In this document: piece after piece, positions 1-7,228 of the stretch
How the letters are laid out: each line of letters begins with the position of its first letter
Numbering within the stretch: position 1 is the stretch's first letter
Source of the DNA: CAZFNQ01 sp964652125
GTDB lineage: Bacteria > Patescibacteriota > Saccharimonadia > Saccharimonadales > JANWIN01
Direction of reading: 5' to 3'
Assembly (NCBI GenBank): GCA_964652125.1
Contig: CAZZAE010000005.1
Coordinates: 1-27,881, forward strand
DNA: 27,881 nt
Notes under the pieces: model-generated
The model's input: the letters and a program-made list of their open reading frames with translations, nothing else
The model's database searches: none
Told to the model about the DNA's origin: nothing
Translations under genes and position numbers: made by a program

Positions 1-43
1 TAAGGTCCGCCAAGCATAAGCAATTTTATATTGTTAATTTTAA

Positions 44-52
44 TGGTATTGT
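44..52 (+). promoter_or_regulatory. Extended -10 of the glycosyltransferase gene
   Basis: TGG followed by TATTGT (47-52) lies 7 nt before the ATG at 60. No Shine-Dalgarno sequence is visible, so the transcript would start at or next to the start codon. The same layout recurs before many genes here. No good -35 is seen, but the window edge is close. Confidence 0.4.
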
Positions 53-59
53 TTGTTTT

Positions 60-905
60 ATGTTTGAGAGACTTCCAGTTGTGGCCGCTATACCTAATTA
101 CAATATGGGTGAGCAACTTGAAACATTACTCCATCAATTGGTTAAACAAGATTATGCCGATATTTATGTGCTTGATGACGCATCAACAGATGGTAGTCGT
201 GATATTGTTGAGGGATTTGGTGGAATTCAATTTGTCGGTAGTCCCGAAAACAGAGGTGCCGGGGCTACACGTAACCTAGTCATAGGTGCTTTAGGACTGG
301 CTGAAGTCATCATCCATTTTGTAGATGCTGATACCGACTTAGAAACCGAGCATGTAGCTGAAGTAGCTAATTATGTAATGCCTATTAAACCAGTTGGCTT
401 TATTGGTGGATTAGCGAAAAAACCTAATGGTACACAAAGTACCTGGAACTATGGTCCACGCCAGTGCTTAAGAAACGATATCGGTTCACAGCTCCATTCT
501 AGAATAAGCTCACTTGCCAATAGCAACCCAGAGCGTGCCAAAACATTGAGAAAACATTTCAATACGTTACTGGCAGATTGGCCTGACATACTTAGCGAGC
601 CTGAACGACGTCAGGTATTTTGGAACATTGAGCAAAACTTATTAGTTAATTCAGATGTATTCGCAGGTATTGGTGGCTTTGACGAGACTCTGCGTGAACA
701 TGAGATACAAGATTTAGCAATAAGGCTGCACAAGAGGGGCCTAAAACGCTACTTCGACCCTGCAATTTCAGTCCGACATAAAGATGTGAAAGTACGAGGC
801 TATAACAGGGACATTGCTATGGGAAAGGCAGAATTTAAAATTGCTCATAAACACGGTTTCTTGAACTATTTAATGCCCGATGGCAGATTTAATCCAAGCT
901 TGTAA
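60..905 (+). CDS. GT2-family glycosyltransferase, soluble
   Basis: A 281-residue GT-A fold glycosyltransferase that probably transfers a sugar from a nucleotide-sugar donor to a surface glycan or polysaccharide; donor and acceptor cannot be read from sequence. Family-2 landmarks are present in order: the N-terminal beta strand with VVAAIPNYN (residues 7-15), DDASTDGS (39-46) for nucleotide binding, NRGAGATRN (64-72), the metal-binding DAD triad (89-91), GGFDE (205-209) and EIQD (215-218) in the place of the catalytic ED motif. There is no membrane segment or signal peptide, so it should act in the cytoplasm. The residue 125-190 region between DXD and GGFDE is longer than in small GT2 enzymes and mostly helical. 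The start at 60 fits the -10 just upstream (47-52) and leaves no 5' leader. It stands alone, with a separate promoter for the next gene. Confident in the family, not in the substrate. Confidence 0.85.
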   Translation: MFERLPVVAAIPNYNMGEQLETLLHQLVKQDYADIYVLDDASTDGSRDIVEGFGGIQFVGSPENRGAGATRNLVIGALGLAEVIIHFVDADTDLETEHVAEVANYVMPIKPVGFIGGLAKKPNGTQSTWNYGPRQCLRNDIGSQLHSRISSLANSNPERAKTLRKHFNTLLADWPDILSEPERRQVFWNIEQNLLVNSDVFAGIGGFDETLREHEIQDLAIRLHKRGLKRYFDPAISVRHKDVKVRGYNRDIAMGKAEFKIAHKHGFLNYLMPDGRFNPSL

Positions 906-940
906 TAATCCCACACCTGCTCCGTTAAAGTCCGCCAGTA

Positions 941-969
941 TTGACTAATTACTACTTTTATGGTAGTAT
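941..969 (+). promoter_or_regulatory. Sigma70-type promoter of the 433-residue protein gene
   Basis: TTGACT (941-946), a 17-nt spacer and TAGTAT (964-969) preceded by TGG form a near-consensus extended promoter. Transcription would start near 976, about 18 nt before the ATG at 994. The leader is A-rich with no clear Shine-Dalgarno sequence. Confidence 0.65.
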
Positions 970-993
970 TCTATATATTGAAACGAAACAAAA

Positions 994-2295
994 ATGGAAC
1001 ATGATCAGTCAACCCCAGAAGTACTAAGCGATGAATTACATTTTCGTTTAATTGATGGAGTGGCTAATATTGAAGGTAAACTTCTTACCACTGCCCTTAT
1101 CACAGCCAATCCTGACAGATATTTCACCAGAGCAATACTTAATCGTGAATTAGTTGATCGGCAAGGTACAGGTATCGGATGGAAACCTAGTGATAGAATG
1201 GGCGAAAGATACTGCACTGACAGTATCGAGCCGATTGGTGCTGCAGTTAGGGGAATAGCCGATGGCCTTAAAGGACCGATAAGTACCTACACCGCTACTG
1301 AGTTCGGCGTGGAGCACGCTTTGCCTTTTACTGGAGTTCTACTGGATTGGAGTCTAAGGCATCCTGAAATTTCAGTTCAAAAGATTTTTGGCGCTACTCC
1401 AACTACTGGCGAAGTCAGATCCCCATCAAGCCGATACCTAATATATCAGGCTATTTTAACGGGTGGTACAGAAGGTTCTAGCTATCAAGATGTTATTAAT
1501 TCTCTAAATGGTTATGGACTAACACCAAAAGTTGTGGAGGGTCAACTTAGAGCTCTAGATCACTTAGGCATTGTTAATGTAAACTCAAAAAATAAGTACT
1601 ATAACCCAAGGATCCAAATCCTGTCGCCTGACTATTTCCACACAGCTATAGCGTTTGAAGATCTACAGCCTGAAACTAAAATCTTTTATAAGACTGCTAA
1701 GGAGTTATTTAACTCAGGCAAGCATGAGATAAATATGAATAGTTTTTTGGAGGCTAGTCTTACCATAGACCCCAAAGTTGACCTTGCAAAAATTCGTAAG
1801 GTATTTTTAATGGGCATCCAAGATACAAACTCACCTAATATAGCCCTGATTGATAAGGGCTCACTGGGCGAAAATAGAACCTACGTTACATTTGGTGAAG
1901 GTTACAGAGAGCCCATAGAAGAGCTTTGTGAGGCTATTGAGGCTGTCAAAGCAGGCCAAGACTTAGATAATCTTAGGGTACGTGCGAAACAAATCATTAA
2001 TAACCCAGCAGACTTTTCGGCATTAATGGCAAAATCTAAACTGTTCTCATCTGCCGTTCGTGGTAAAACTCAAGATTTGAAGCTAAAAGATAAAATAGCT
2101 GATTTAATATTAACTGAGCCCGGATTAAGTGCTAAACAAATTTCCGAAAGACTTAGTGAAGATGGTGATACCTATGCGATCAAAACGGTAAGAGTGGCTT
2201 TGAATGGCTTAGTGATAGCTAGTCAGGCTACAAAAAGTAAAGTAGTAGAAGATCCTTCCAAAAAAACATCTGTAGATATATTCTCACCTCTATAA
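994..2295 (+). CDS. Unknown protein with winged-helix-like segments
   Basis: I do not recognise this 433-residue protein. At least two stretches read like winged helix-turn-helix domains: residues about 146-200 (a helix starting RYLIYQAIL, then a turn, then VVEGQLRALDHLGIV, typical of a recognition helix and wing) and about 360-415 (KLKDKIADLIL, then LSAKQISERL, then KTVRVALNGL). The N-terminal 25-90 region may hold a third. It has no membrane segment, signal peptide or catalytic signature. Several DNA-binding-like units suggest a transcription regulator or chromosome-associated protein, but this is inference from pattern only. It has its own strong promoter (941-969) and is followed by another promoter, so it is probably monocistronic. 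It is clearly a real gene: a long ORF with coherent composition and no competing frame. Confidence 0.7.
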   Translation: MEHDQSTPEVLSDELHFRLIDGVANIEGKLLTTALITANPDRYFTRAILNRELVDRQGTGIGWKPSDRMGERYCTDSIEPIGAAVRGIADGLKGPISTYTATEFGVEHALPFTGVLLDWSLRHPEISVQKIFGATPTTGEVRSPSSRYLIYQAILTGGTEGSSYQDVINSLNGYGLTPKVVEGQLRALDHLGIVNVNSKNKYYNPRIQILSPDYFHTAIAFEDLQPETKIFYKTAKELFNSGKHEINMNSFLEASLTIDPKVDLAKIRKVFLMGIQDTNSPNIALIDKGSLGENRTYVTFGEGYREPIEELCEAIEAVKAGQDLDNLRVRAKQIINNPADFSALMAKSKLFSSAVRGKTQDLKLKDKIADLILTEPGLSAKQISERLSEDGDTYAIKTVRVALNGLVIASQATKSKVVEDPSKKTSVDIFSPL

Positions 2296-2371
2296 CAATA
2301 AATCTGGGCGCGTTTCAGCACTGAGTTTATTACAATATTTCCAGAGCTGTAATGCTAGGGCACGCCATATA

Positions 2372-2400
2372 TTGTCTTTCTATTCTACTTATGCTATAAT
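2372..2400 (+). promoter_or_regulatory. Consensus promoter giving a leaderless mRNA
   Basis: TTGTCT (2372-2377), a 17-nt spacer, then TGC-TATAAT (2392-2400): an extended -10 with a perfect hexamer. The ATG of the next gene is at 2409, only 8 nt after the -10, so the +1 (about 2406-2408) nearly coincides with the start codon. There is no room for a Shine-Dalgarno sequence. Confidence 0.75.
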
Positions 2401-2408
2401 ATAGACTT

Positions 2409-2618
2409 ATGGAATCTTTGGACCACTTTGAAGCTGACAAGTCTTTGAATCTAGTACGACGTGCTGTCGCTTGGGTTATTTCTGAAATTAAAATTACTAG
2501 GCATCAATTATCATTATCAGATCAAAATCTGGGTGAAGGTATGTTACGTAGTAGTGGAATGCCGAGTAAAAATATGAATATTCCTGACTATCCGCCGTCA
2601 CAAGATGACACTATCTAA
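2409..2618 (+). CDS. Small unknown soluble protein
   Basis: A 69-residue protein I cannot assign. The N-terminal half (residues about 8-40) is amphipathic helix with alternating acidic and basic residues (ADKSLNLVRRAVAWVISEIK). The C-terminal third is polar and proline-rich (NIPDYPPSQDD), probably disordered. There is no signal peptide or membrane segment. The main support for a real gene is the consensus promoter whose -10 ends 8 nt before this ATG. It is the only gene before another promoter at 2721, so it is probably monocistronic. It could be a small regulator or adaptor, but nothing in the sequence decides that. Confidence 0.6.
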   Translation: MESLDHFEADKSLNLVRRAVAWVISEIKITRHQLSLSDQNLGEGMLRSSGMPSKNMNIPDYPPSQDDTI

Positions 2619-2720
2619 ATTTGAAAAATAGTTATTCCTTTAAATGAAAAGTCTAATACTATAGCCAAGTCAAAACATATTGAATAGTACTAAATTACAT
2701 ATTCAACACTTCCCCATTTA

Positions 2721-2749
2721 TTGACATTTTATACTGTTTATGCTATTAT
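2721..2749 (+). promoter_or_regulatory. Consensus promoter of the small ORF/GNAT operon
   Basis: TTGACA (2721-2726), a 17-nt spacer, and TGC-TATTAT (2741-2749). Transcription would start near 2756, giving a 28-nt leader with AAGGA at 2771-2775, eight nt before the ATG at 2784. This is one of the best promoters in the window and, unlike several others, it precedes a gene with a conventional ribosome binding site. Confidence 0.8.
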
Positions 2750-2783
2750 CTAATTAATGCTTTGTTGTAAAAGGAACTAATCA

Positions 2784-3038
2784 ATGCGCCACATCGGTTC
2801 TAATGATGAAAGAAATACTGCTGCTATGTTAGCTGGCTCTGAAGCTTATAGCGTTGAGATTGAATATGACCAATCAACTGTTTTAGATGGTTCACCTTCC
2901 AATGTAGATCTTACGCGGATAGGTAAAAGTATATTAGATAGGATGGCTTCTGAATTTGGGATTATTGATCCAAGAGCGGCGGAAGAAGCATATTCGCTCT
3001 GGCTTGAAACTGGGGATAGACCCCAATCTCAATTATGA
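2784..3038 (+). CDS. Small unknown protein coupled to a double GNAT
   Basis: An 84-residue acidic, soluble protein that I do not recognise. Residues 40-80 contain two likely helices (LTRIGKSILDRMASEFG and RAAEEAYSLWLETG). There is no DNA-binding motif, signal peptide or membrane segment. The start is well supported by AAGGA at 2771-2775 and a consensus promoter at 2721-2749. Its stop overlaps the start of the acetyltransferase gene as ATGA (3035-3038), so the two are translationally coupled and probably made in a fixed ratio. It might be a partner, substrate or regulator of the acetyltransferase. A GNAT toxin-antitoxin pair is conceivable, but this protein lacks the ribbon-helix-helix domain usual in such antitoxins and the GNAT has two domains, so I do not call it that. 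Confidence 0.65.
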   Translation: MRHIGSNDERNTAAMLAGSEAYSVEIEYDQSTVLDGSPSNVDLTRIGKSILDRMASEFGIIDPRAAEEAYSLWLETGDRPQSQL

Positions 3039-4060
3039 ATAGTAGACCCCTTGTTATTCCAACTGAGCAAAATGAGGTTAGCCTACGTCAGTTAACGTTA
3101 GAGGATGCCGTAGTGTACTTTAATGCCGTAGATGCCAATCGTGAGCATCTTTCTCAATTTGAAGACGATACTTCAAAAAAGTACCCTACTTTGGAAGAGG
3201 TTGAGAAGTCAATTACAAGCCCAACCAATAAGTTGCGCATGGGAATATGGGACGAAGATAAATTCGTAGGAAGTATAAACTTAACTCCAAGTAGTGATGG
3301 TAAAGTGGCTGAGATTGGCTACTGGCTCGACGAACGCCAGACTGGTAAAGGTTATGCAACTGTTGCAACCGCGGCACTTACTAATTATGCCAAACAAAGA
3401 TTTACCAAAGTGCATGCTGAAGTAGTTGAAGGAAATGATGCCAGCGCTCGTGTGTTAAAACGAACTGGTTTTCACCAGGTTGGTAGAAAAGGTACGCATT
3501 TATTATTTGATCTAATCAGCCAAAGCGGACCCGAACAATCGCCTTCACTCAATGTTCGCAAGCCAGAATATAGAGACTTAAATCATTTAATGCCAATCCT
3601 AAGAACTTGGATACGAAGTAGGGATAATGGGTCCATTATTAGTGGCGAAGTGAATGATGTAATCAATGCTGTTAACCAAAGTATTCTTGGTTTAAGTGAT
3701 CGTCAATATTTAATTGCCGAAAATGAAAACGGTGATGTTGCCGGAATTATGGGAATGAAGCATCCGGATGAAACCATGTTGCCTTTTGCAAATACTGATC
3801 GTCCAATAGAGATTATTAATGCTTACGTTGATCCTGCTGAGATAGGTAAAGGTATTGGAACCACTTTATTACTGTCACTAGAGAAAAGAGCCAAAGAACA
3901 GGGTTATAAAGAAGTTATTGCTAACAGCGGTCCTCGCAATAAACATAGTGGCTGGGACTTTTGGACAAAAAGATATGGTGAACCAGTAAAAGCAAAAGAA
4001 TTCTACGGTAATGGTGCTGACGCTATGATTTGGCGAAAATCACTTATAGATACAATATAG
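3035..4060 (+). CDS. Tandem GNAT acetyltransferase (two fused domains)
   Basis: A 341-residue protein with two Gcn5-related N-acetyltransferase domains. Domain 1 (about residues 8-160) resembles RimJ/RimL-type enzymes: the EIGYWLDERQTGKGYAT segment carries motif A with the acetyl-CoA pyrophosphate-binding Q/R-x-x-G-x-G/A pattern, followed by NDASARVLKRTGF, the classic motif B. Domain 2 (about 175-338) has its own motif A (INAYVDPAEIGKGIGTTLL) and a later GWDFWTKRYG. Each would transfer acetyl from acetyl-CoA to an amine; substrates are unknown (protein N-termini or a small molecule). Both domains keep the glycine-rich CoA loop, so both may be active. The protein is soluble and cytoplasmic. 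It is coupled to the 84-residue upstream gene through an ATGA overlap and is the last gene of that operon. Confident in the fold. Confidence 0.88.
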   Translation: MNSRPLVIPTEQNEVSLRQLTLEDAVVYFNAVDANREHLSQFEDDTSKKYPTLEEVEKSITSPTNKLRMGIWDEDKFVGSINLTPSSDGKVAEIGYWLDERQTGKGYATVATAALTNYAKQRFTKVHAEVVEGNDASARVLKRTGFHQVGRKGTHLLFDLISQSGPEQSPSLNVRKPEYRDLNHLMPILRTWIRSRDNGSIISGEVNDVINAVNQSILGLSDRQYLIAENENGDVAGIMGMKHPDETMLPFANTDRPIEIINAYVDPAEIGKGIGTTLLLSLEKRAKEQGYKEVIANSGPRNKHSGWDFWTKRYGEPVKAKEFYGNGADAMIWRKSLIDTI

Positions 4061-4062
4061 TC

Positions 4063-4116
4063 TCACACCCCATTTACTTAATTATCTTCTAACTAGTTAT
4101 GTATTGGATGGTGTGA
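4063..4116. repeat. 7-bp inverted repeat before the small membrane protein gene
   Basis: TCACACC (4063-4069) and GGTGTGA (4110-4116) are perfect inverted arms separated by 40 nt, directly after the GNAT stop and 12 nt before the Shine-Dalgarno sequence of the next gene. The loop is too long for a standard terminator, so it may be an operator or a leader structure. Chance is possible for arms this short. Confidence 0.3.
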
Positions 4117-4140
4117 TTTAATTAAAATAAGGAGAAATAT

Positions 4141-4356
4141 ATGAAAAAAGTTGATTCTGAAAAGTATTTTAGAAATAAAAAGATGATGCAAAAAGGTGGA
4201 GGTGGCGGAATTTGGTTTTTTGGATTCATAGGTTCACTACTCTACAACCTACACGTTCATTCAGGCACGTTCTGGCTTGTCATATTGGCACTTCTAAAAG
4301 CTGTAGTTTGGCCAGCATTTTTGGTTTATCATCTGTTTTCTTTTCTTAAAGTTTAG
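4141..4356 (+). CDS. Small membrane protein with a glycine run
   Basis: A 71-residue protein of unknown function. Residues 1-18 are strongly basic (KKVDSEKYFRNKK), followed by a run of five glycines (19-23), a first hydrophobic segment (about 24-36, IWFFGFIGSLLYNL) and a second (about 44-68, FWLVILALLKAVVWPAFLVYHLF). It probably sits in the cytoplasmic membrane as a hairpin with the basic N-terminus inside. The start is certain: AAGGAG at 4129-4134 lies 6 nt before the ATG. Small integral proteins of this kind with Lys-rich heads and GGGG linkers occur in many CPR and other bacterial genomes, but I know no function. No terminator is visible after it. Confidence 0.7.
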   Translation: MKKVDSEKYFRNKKMMQKGGGGGIWFFGFIGSLLYNLHVHSGTFWLVILALLKAVVWPAFLVYHLFSFLKV

Positions 4357-4435
4357 CTAATTATTTAAGTTTGTTAAAAGTCTTGATTATTAGCTTAAAT
4401 CTTCCAGCTGAGCTTAAAAGATAGTAACTACTCTT

Positions 4436-5374
4436 TTATTTTCTATAATTCGACACAAGAATCGTAAGATCTGAGTTGTTAACAGTCTTATCATTATTTA
4501 AATCACCCATAGATATGGTGGTGCTAGTTTTATTATAGTTTTTAGCTAATATGCCTAGATCTATAATATTGATCCGATTATCGCCATTGAGATCTCCCGG
4601 TCTATTTCCCATTTCTTCTACTACCCCACCTGTTACAGTAGTTATCTTAGAATTAGTGCAGTCAGTTGAAGCTTTGTGATTGTAAATAGTGCTAGCAACG
4701 ATTGTGCCATTCATTCGAACATTAGTGATATGAACTTTTGAATATGGCAAATCATTGCAAGTTGATACTGATCCAGCAAAATACTCGGTCCACAGACCTG
4801 AAAAAGTGCCCAAACCACCCCAGCCAGGTGGATTTTCAATATCCCCAATAATAGTAACAACACCGGTGACAGTATCTACAACTGAAGCTCGCCACCAAGT
4901 TCCATAGGTATCTTGCGATAGTTTACCTAATTTGAAGTGATACGTCCGTCCAGCTACCCAATTGTAGCCTACGCCACAATGCATACCAGAACCCTCATTA
5001 CTAAAAGAACTACAACTTGAACCGTTTGCACGGGTGGTATCCCAAAGAGCGAATAAGACGACGCGGTCTTGCGTACTACTACTTCCAGATTGCATTCCAA
5101 AGTACCCACCACCCTTAGTACCAGAACTAGCGAAATTTATTTGATGAGCCCAAAAATACGAAGCATGCGGCGTAACATAATCAACATTTAAATCATGTTG
5201 AACACTGCTATAGCCGCTAGTTGGAGGAGTAGGAAAGTAATTATCGCTGTAAGTTCCAGAAGCTGAGGCTGCACTTACGTGATTAACTAGAATTAAATTT
5301 GTGGAAACAAACATTAATAAAAACGAACAAACAATGTAGAGAGCTTTGTTGCCTAAAGGCACAAGAACTTTCAT
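4436..5374 (-). CDS. Secreted DUF3472-like protein with a C-terminal dockerin pair
   Basis: A 312-residue exported protein. The N-terminus has basic residues, a hydrophobic core (ALYIVCSFLLMFV) and a likely signal-peptidase site after VSA. The middle (about residues 30-230) is beta-rich and aromatic, with GGGYFGMQ, RVVLFALWDT and WWRASVVDTVTG, resembling the DUF3472 family of surface or carbohydrate-related domains; this is recalled, not searched. The last 53 residues hold two dockerin-type calcium loops, DLNGDNRINIID and DLNNDKTVNNSD, each with Asp/Asn at positions 1, 3, 5 and 12. Dockerins bind cohesins or stabilise surface proteins; no cohesin is seen here. I chose the ATG at 5374 rather than the longer frame from 5407, because an extended -10 (5384-5392) lies 9 nt before it and the shortened N-terminus makes a normal signal peptide. 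It is divergent from the MFS gene. Confidence 0.78.
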   Translation of the reverse strand: MKVLVPLGNKALYIVCSFLLMFVSTNLILVNHVSAASASGTYSDNYFPTPPTSGYSSVQHDLNVDYVTPHASYFWAHQINFASSGTKGGGYFGMQSGSSSTQDRVVLFALWDTTRANGSSCSSFSNEGSGMHCGVGYNWVAGRTYHFKLGKLSQDTYGTWWRASVVDTVTGVVTIIGDIENPPGWGGLGTFSGLWTEYFAGSVSTCNDLPYSKVHITNVRMNGTIVASTIYNHKASTDCTNSKITTVTGGVVEEMGNRPGDLNGDNRINIIDLGILAKNYNKTSTTISMGDLNNDKTVNNSDLTILVSNYRK

Positions 5375-5383
5375 GATACCCAT

Positions 5384-5392
5384 ATAATAACA
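5384..5392 (-). promoter_or_regulatory. Extended -10 of the dockerin protein gene
   Basis: Read on the minus strand, TGT-TATTAT ends 9 nt before the ATG at 5374. This is the same element and the same distance as before the TPR gene (25745-25753). It implies a leader of about 3 nt. No clear -35. Confidence 0.45.
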
Positions 5393-5396
5393 AAGA

Positions 5397-5426
5397 TTGC
5401 TTGTCATAGTGTTAAAGGTCTATTAT
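5397..5426 (+). promoter_or_regulatory. Promoter of the MFS exporter gene
   Basis: TTGCTT (5397-5402), an 18-nt spacer and TATTAT (5421-5426). The ATG at 5433 is 6 nt after the -10, so the predicted +1 is the A of the start codon. It sits back to back with the minus-strand promoter at 5384-5392. Confidence 0.55.
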
Positions 5427-5432
5427 TAAACA

Positions 5433-6809
5433 ATGAGTAAACAGCTGAGGCTGGTTTTAATAATCAGTATCCTGGCATCTTTTGTGGCATTTCTAGACTC
5501 TTCGGTAGTCAATGTTGCGCTACCCTCTATATCCAAGCAGCTTGGAGGTGGTTTATCAGCGCAACAATGGATTGTTGATGCATATTTACTCACCTTAGGT
5601 TCGTTTATTTTAATTGCCGGTTCTTTGTCTGATTTATTTGGACGTAAAAGGATCTTATCAATAGGGCTGATCGGCTTCCTAATTGCCTCAGTATTATGTG
5701 CTGTTGCTCCAAGTACTAGTTTTTTAATAGTCATGAGAGCATTTCAGGGATTAGCCGGGGCACTTTTAGTGCCAAGTTCCCTTGCCATAATTATTTCTGC
5801 TTTTTCAGGTGAATCCCAGGGTAAAGCAATAGGTACTTGGACTGCATGGACGGGAATTTCCTTTATAATTGGGCCACTACTAGGAGGGTTTTTAGTTGAT
5901 TCGGCATCTTGGCGTTGGGTTTTCGGAATTAATGTTATTCCTATAACTGTAACTTTGGTTCTCATAAAAATGCTGAAATTACCCGAGAAGTTACCTAACG
6001 ATGTTAAGATAGATTTTCTCGGGGCCTTACTTTGTGCAATCGGCTTGGGCGGTCCAGTTTACAGTTTCATCGAACAGCCACTTTATGGCTGGTCTAACCC
6101 TCTGGTAATAATACCGTTAGTTGTTGGAATACTGGCATTCTCTAGCTTTTTAATTTATGAAAAAAATACTAAAAACCCCATGTTACCCTTGGACTTATTC
6201 AAAATTAGAAATTTTCGTATAGGTAACATTGCTACAACAGCAATCTATGCAGGTATTTCAATAGCTACATTTACTTTGATTATTTTCGTACAGTCTGTGG
6301 GTGGTTACACGGCACTTCAATCTGGTCTGACGCTTCTACCAATCACCATTATAATGTTCTTGCTCTCACCGAGATTTGGTGCCTTGGCTGGTAAATATGG
6401 GCCCCGATTATTCATGACAATAGGTCCGATTATAGGAGCAATAGGTTTTTTGCTAATGCTTAGAGTGAATAATTCAATTCTTTATTGGTCGCAAATTTTC
6501 CCGGGAATTATAGTATTTGGTCTTGGCTTATCAATGACAGTGGCACCTCTAACTTCTGCAGTTTTGGGTGATATAGACAGTCGAAATGCTGGAGTTGGTT
6601 CAGCAGTCAATAACGCAGTGTCGAGAATAGCTGGACTAATTGCCATTGCGTTAATTGGATTAATCATTGGGGCTGATGCTTTTACTCGGTCAAAAGCATT
6701 TGGCGTAGGGGCATTCCATAGAAGTGCCGTGACAATGGCCGTATTGTTACTTGCAGGTGGTTGCATTTCGGCACTTGGTATAACTAATCGCAAACGTACT
6801 AAAATTTAG
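5433..6809 (+). CDS. MFS exporter, DHA2 (EmrB/QacA-like, 14 TM) family
   Basis: A 458-residue proton-coupled efflux protein of the cytoplasmic membrane, probably exporting drugs or other hydrophobic compounds. The first helix carries the DHA2 signature LDSSVVNVALP (about residues 22-32). The loop between TM2 and TM3 has motif A, GSLSDLFGRKR (about 63-73), and TM5 has motif C-like GPLLGGFLVD followed by SWRWVFGINV, typical of the 14-TM group. About 14 hydrophobic segments are spread over the chain, and the length is close to the family norm of 460-500. The C-terminus is short and basic (NRKRTKI). It is alone on its strand with its own leaderless-type promoter, shares a short intergenic region with the divergent dockerin protein gene, and is convergent with the tiny genes at 6929-7205. 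No local TetR-type regulator is visible. Confidence 0.9.
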   Translation: MSKQLRLVLIISILASFVAFLDSSVVNVALPSISKQLGGGLSAQQWIVDAYLLTLGSFILIAGSLSDLFGRKRILSIGLIGFLIASVLCAVAPSTSFLIVMRAFQGLAGALLVPSSLAIIISAFSGESQGKAIGTWTAWTGISFIIGPLLGGFLVDSASWRWVFGINVIPITVTLVLIKMLKLPEKLPNDVKIDFLGALLCAIGLGGPVYSFIEQPLYGWSNPLVIIPLVVGILAFSSFLIYEKNTKNPMLPLDLFKIRNFRIGNIATTAIYAGISIATFTLIIFVQSVGGYTALQSGLTLLPITIIMFLLSPRFGALAGKYGPRLFMTIGPIIGAIGFLLMLRVNNSILYWSQIFPGIIVFGLGLSMTVAPLTSAVLGDIDSRNAGVGSAVNNAVSRIAGLIAIALIGLIIGADAFTRSKAFGVGAFHRSAVTMAVLLLAGGCISALGITNRKRTKI

Positions 6810-6909
6810 TAATAAATGCCATTTCCCATAGATACGATTCAAATTAACAGGATAGTAAATACAAACTTGGTCAAGAAATTGGACAAACGCTAACGGATAA
6901 CCAAACTAT

Positions 6910-6932
6910 TAGTCTTCTTTAAATAAATTTAA
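6910..6932. terminator. Possible AT-only bidirectional terminator
   Basis: Between the convergent MFS gene and the 70-residue gene, two 7-bp complementary arms (TTTAAAT and ATTTAAA) form an AT-only hairpin followed by CTTTTTT on the plus strand. It is weak thermodynamically, with no GC pairs, so the call is tentative. Confidence 0.25.
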
Positions 6933-7141
6933 ACTTTTTTACGTAATACTAATTTAAGATTAGCCAAATAATGCTTAGGGTCAAGCGTGGGATGTACTTT
7001 TAAATAAGCTAAGTGGTATTCGATAAAAGACATTCTGTGGTTGGGCCACAGTTCAACATTGCCACGATATACAGATTCGGTCAGTAATTTAGGGTTGGCC
7101 TGCATGCTTCGTAGGCTAACCACCACTTCTTCTTCGCTCAT
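6929..7141 (-). CDS. Small unknown protein, 70 residues
   Basis: A 70-residue protein without a recognised family. It is mostly helical, with an acidic start (MSEEEVVV), a central aromatic stretch (NVELWPNHRMSFIEYHLAYLK) and a basic C-terminus (LVLRKKV). There is no signal peptide or membrane segment. A longer in-frame reading from a GTG at 7213 gives 94 residues, but I start it at the ATG at 7141. The 24 extra residues are Arg/Lys-rich and lack normal protein character, and that stretch is instead occupied in another frame by a good 19-residue gene (7146-7205) ending 4 nt before this ATG. The two are evidently one operon from the promoter at 7229-7257. Function unknown. Confidence 0.6.
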   Translation of the reverse strand: MSEEEVVVSLRSMQANPKLLTESVYRGNVELWPNHRMSFIEYHLAYLKVHPTLDPKHYLANLKLVLRKKV

Positions 7142-7145
7142 AATA

Positions 7146-7205
7146 TTAGCTGGCCTTTGCCTGTTTGGGTTTCTTCTTCTCTTTTCTACCCTTGTCTTTA
7201 GACAT
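7146..7205 (-). CDS. Tiny lysine-rich protein, 19 residues
   Basis: A 19-residue ORF reading MSKDKGRKEKKKPKQAKAS: nine Lys, one Arg, two Pro. Very short Lys/Pro-rich proteins beginning MSKDKG.KE.KKPK are, from memory, a recurrent family of tiny conserved proteins in several bacterial groups; this should be checked by search. The Shine-Dalgarno is good: AAAGGTGG about 5 nt before the ATG. A promoter (TTGCTA, 17 nt, CATAAT) lies 24-52 nt upstream. Its stop precedes the start of the 70-residue gene by 4 nt, so they should be co-translated. It falls in a different frame of the 94-residue run-through ORF. It might bind nucleic acid or the ribosome given its charge, but that is a guess. Confidence 0.6.
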   Translation of the reverse strand: MSKDKGRKEKKKPKQAKAS

Positions 7206-7228
7206 ACTTCCACCTTTCGCTAGTAGTC

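Noticed and set aside
1..940. Repeat gTCCGCCA at 6-13 and 930-937
   Set aside because: A single short match upstream of two genes, with different flanks; likely chance.
2784..4060. GNAT-type toxin-antitoxin module
   Set aside because: The small partner has no DNA-binding domain and the GNAT is a two-domain fusion, unlike TacT/AtaT toxins.
5426..5965. Minus-strand open frames within the MFS gene
   Set aside because: Antisense shadows of a clear membrane transporter, with no start signals or protein-like character.
6929..7213. Single 94-residue gene from GTG
   Set aside because: The first 24 residues are an Arg/Lys run-through of the 19-residue gene in another frame; the ATG at 7141 and the tiny ORF with a Shine-Dalgarno sequence explain the region better.
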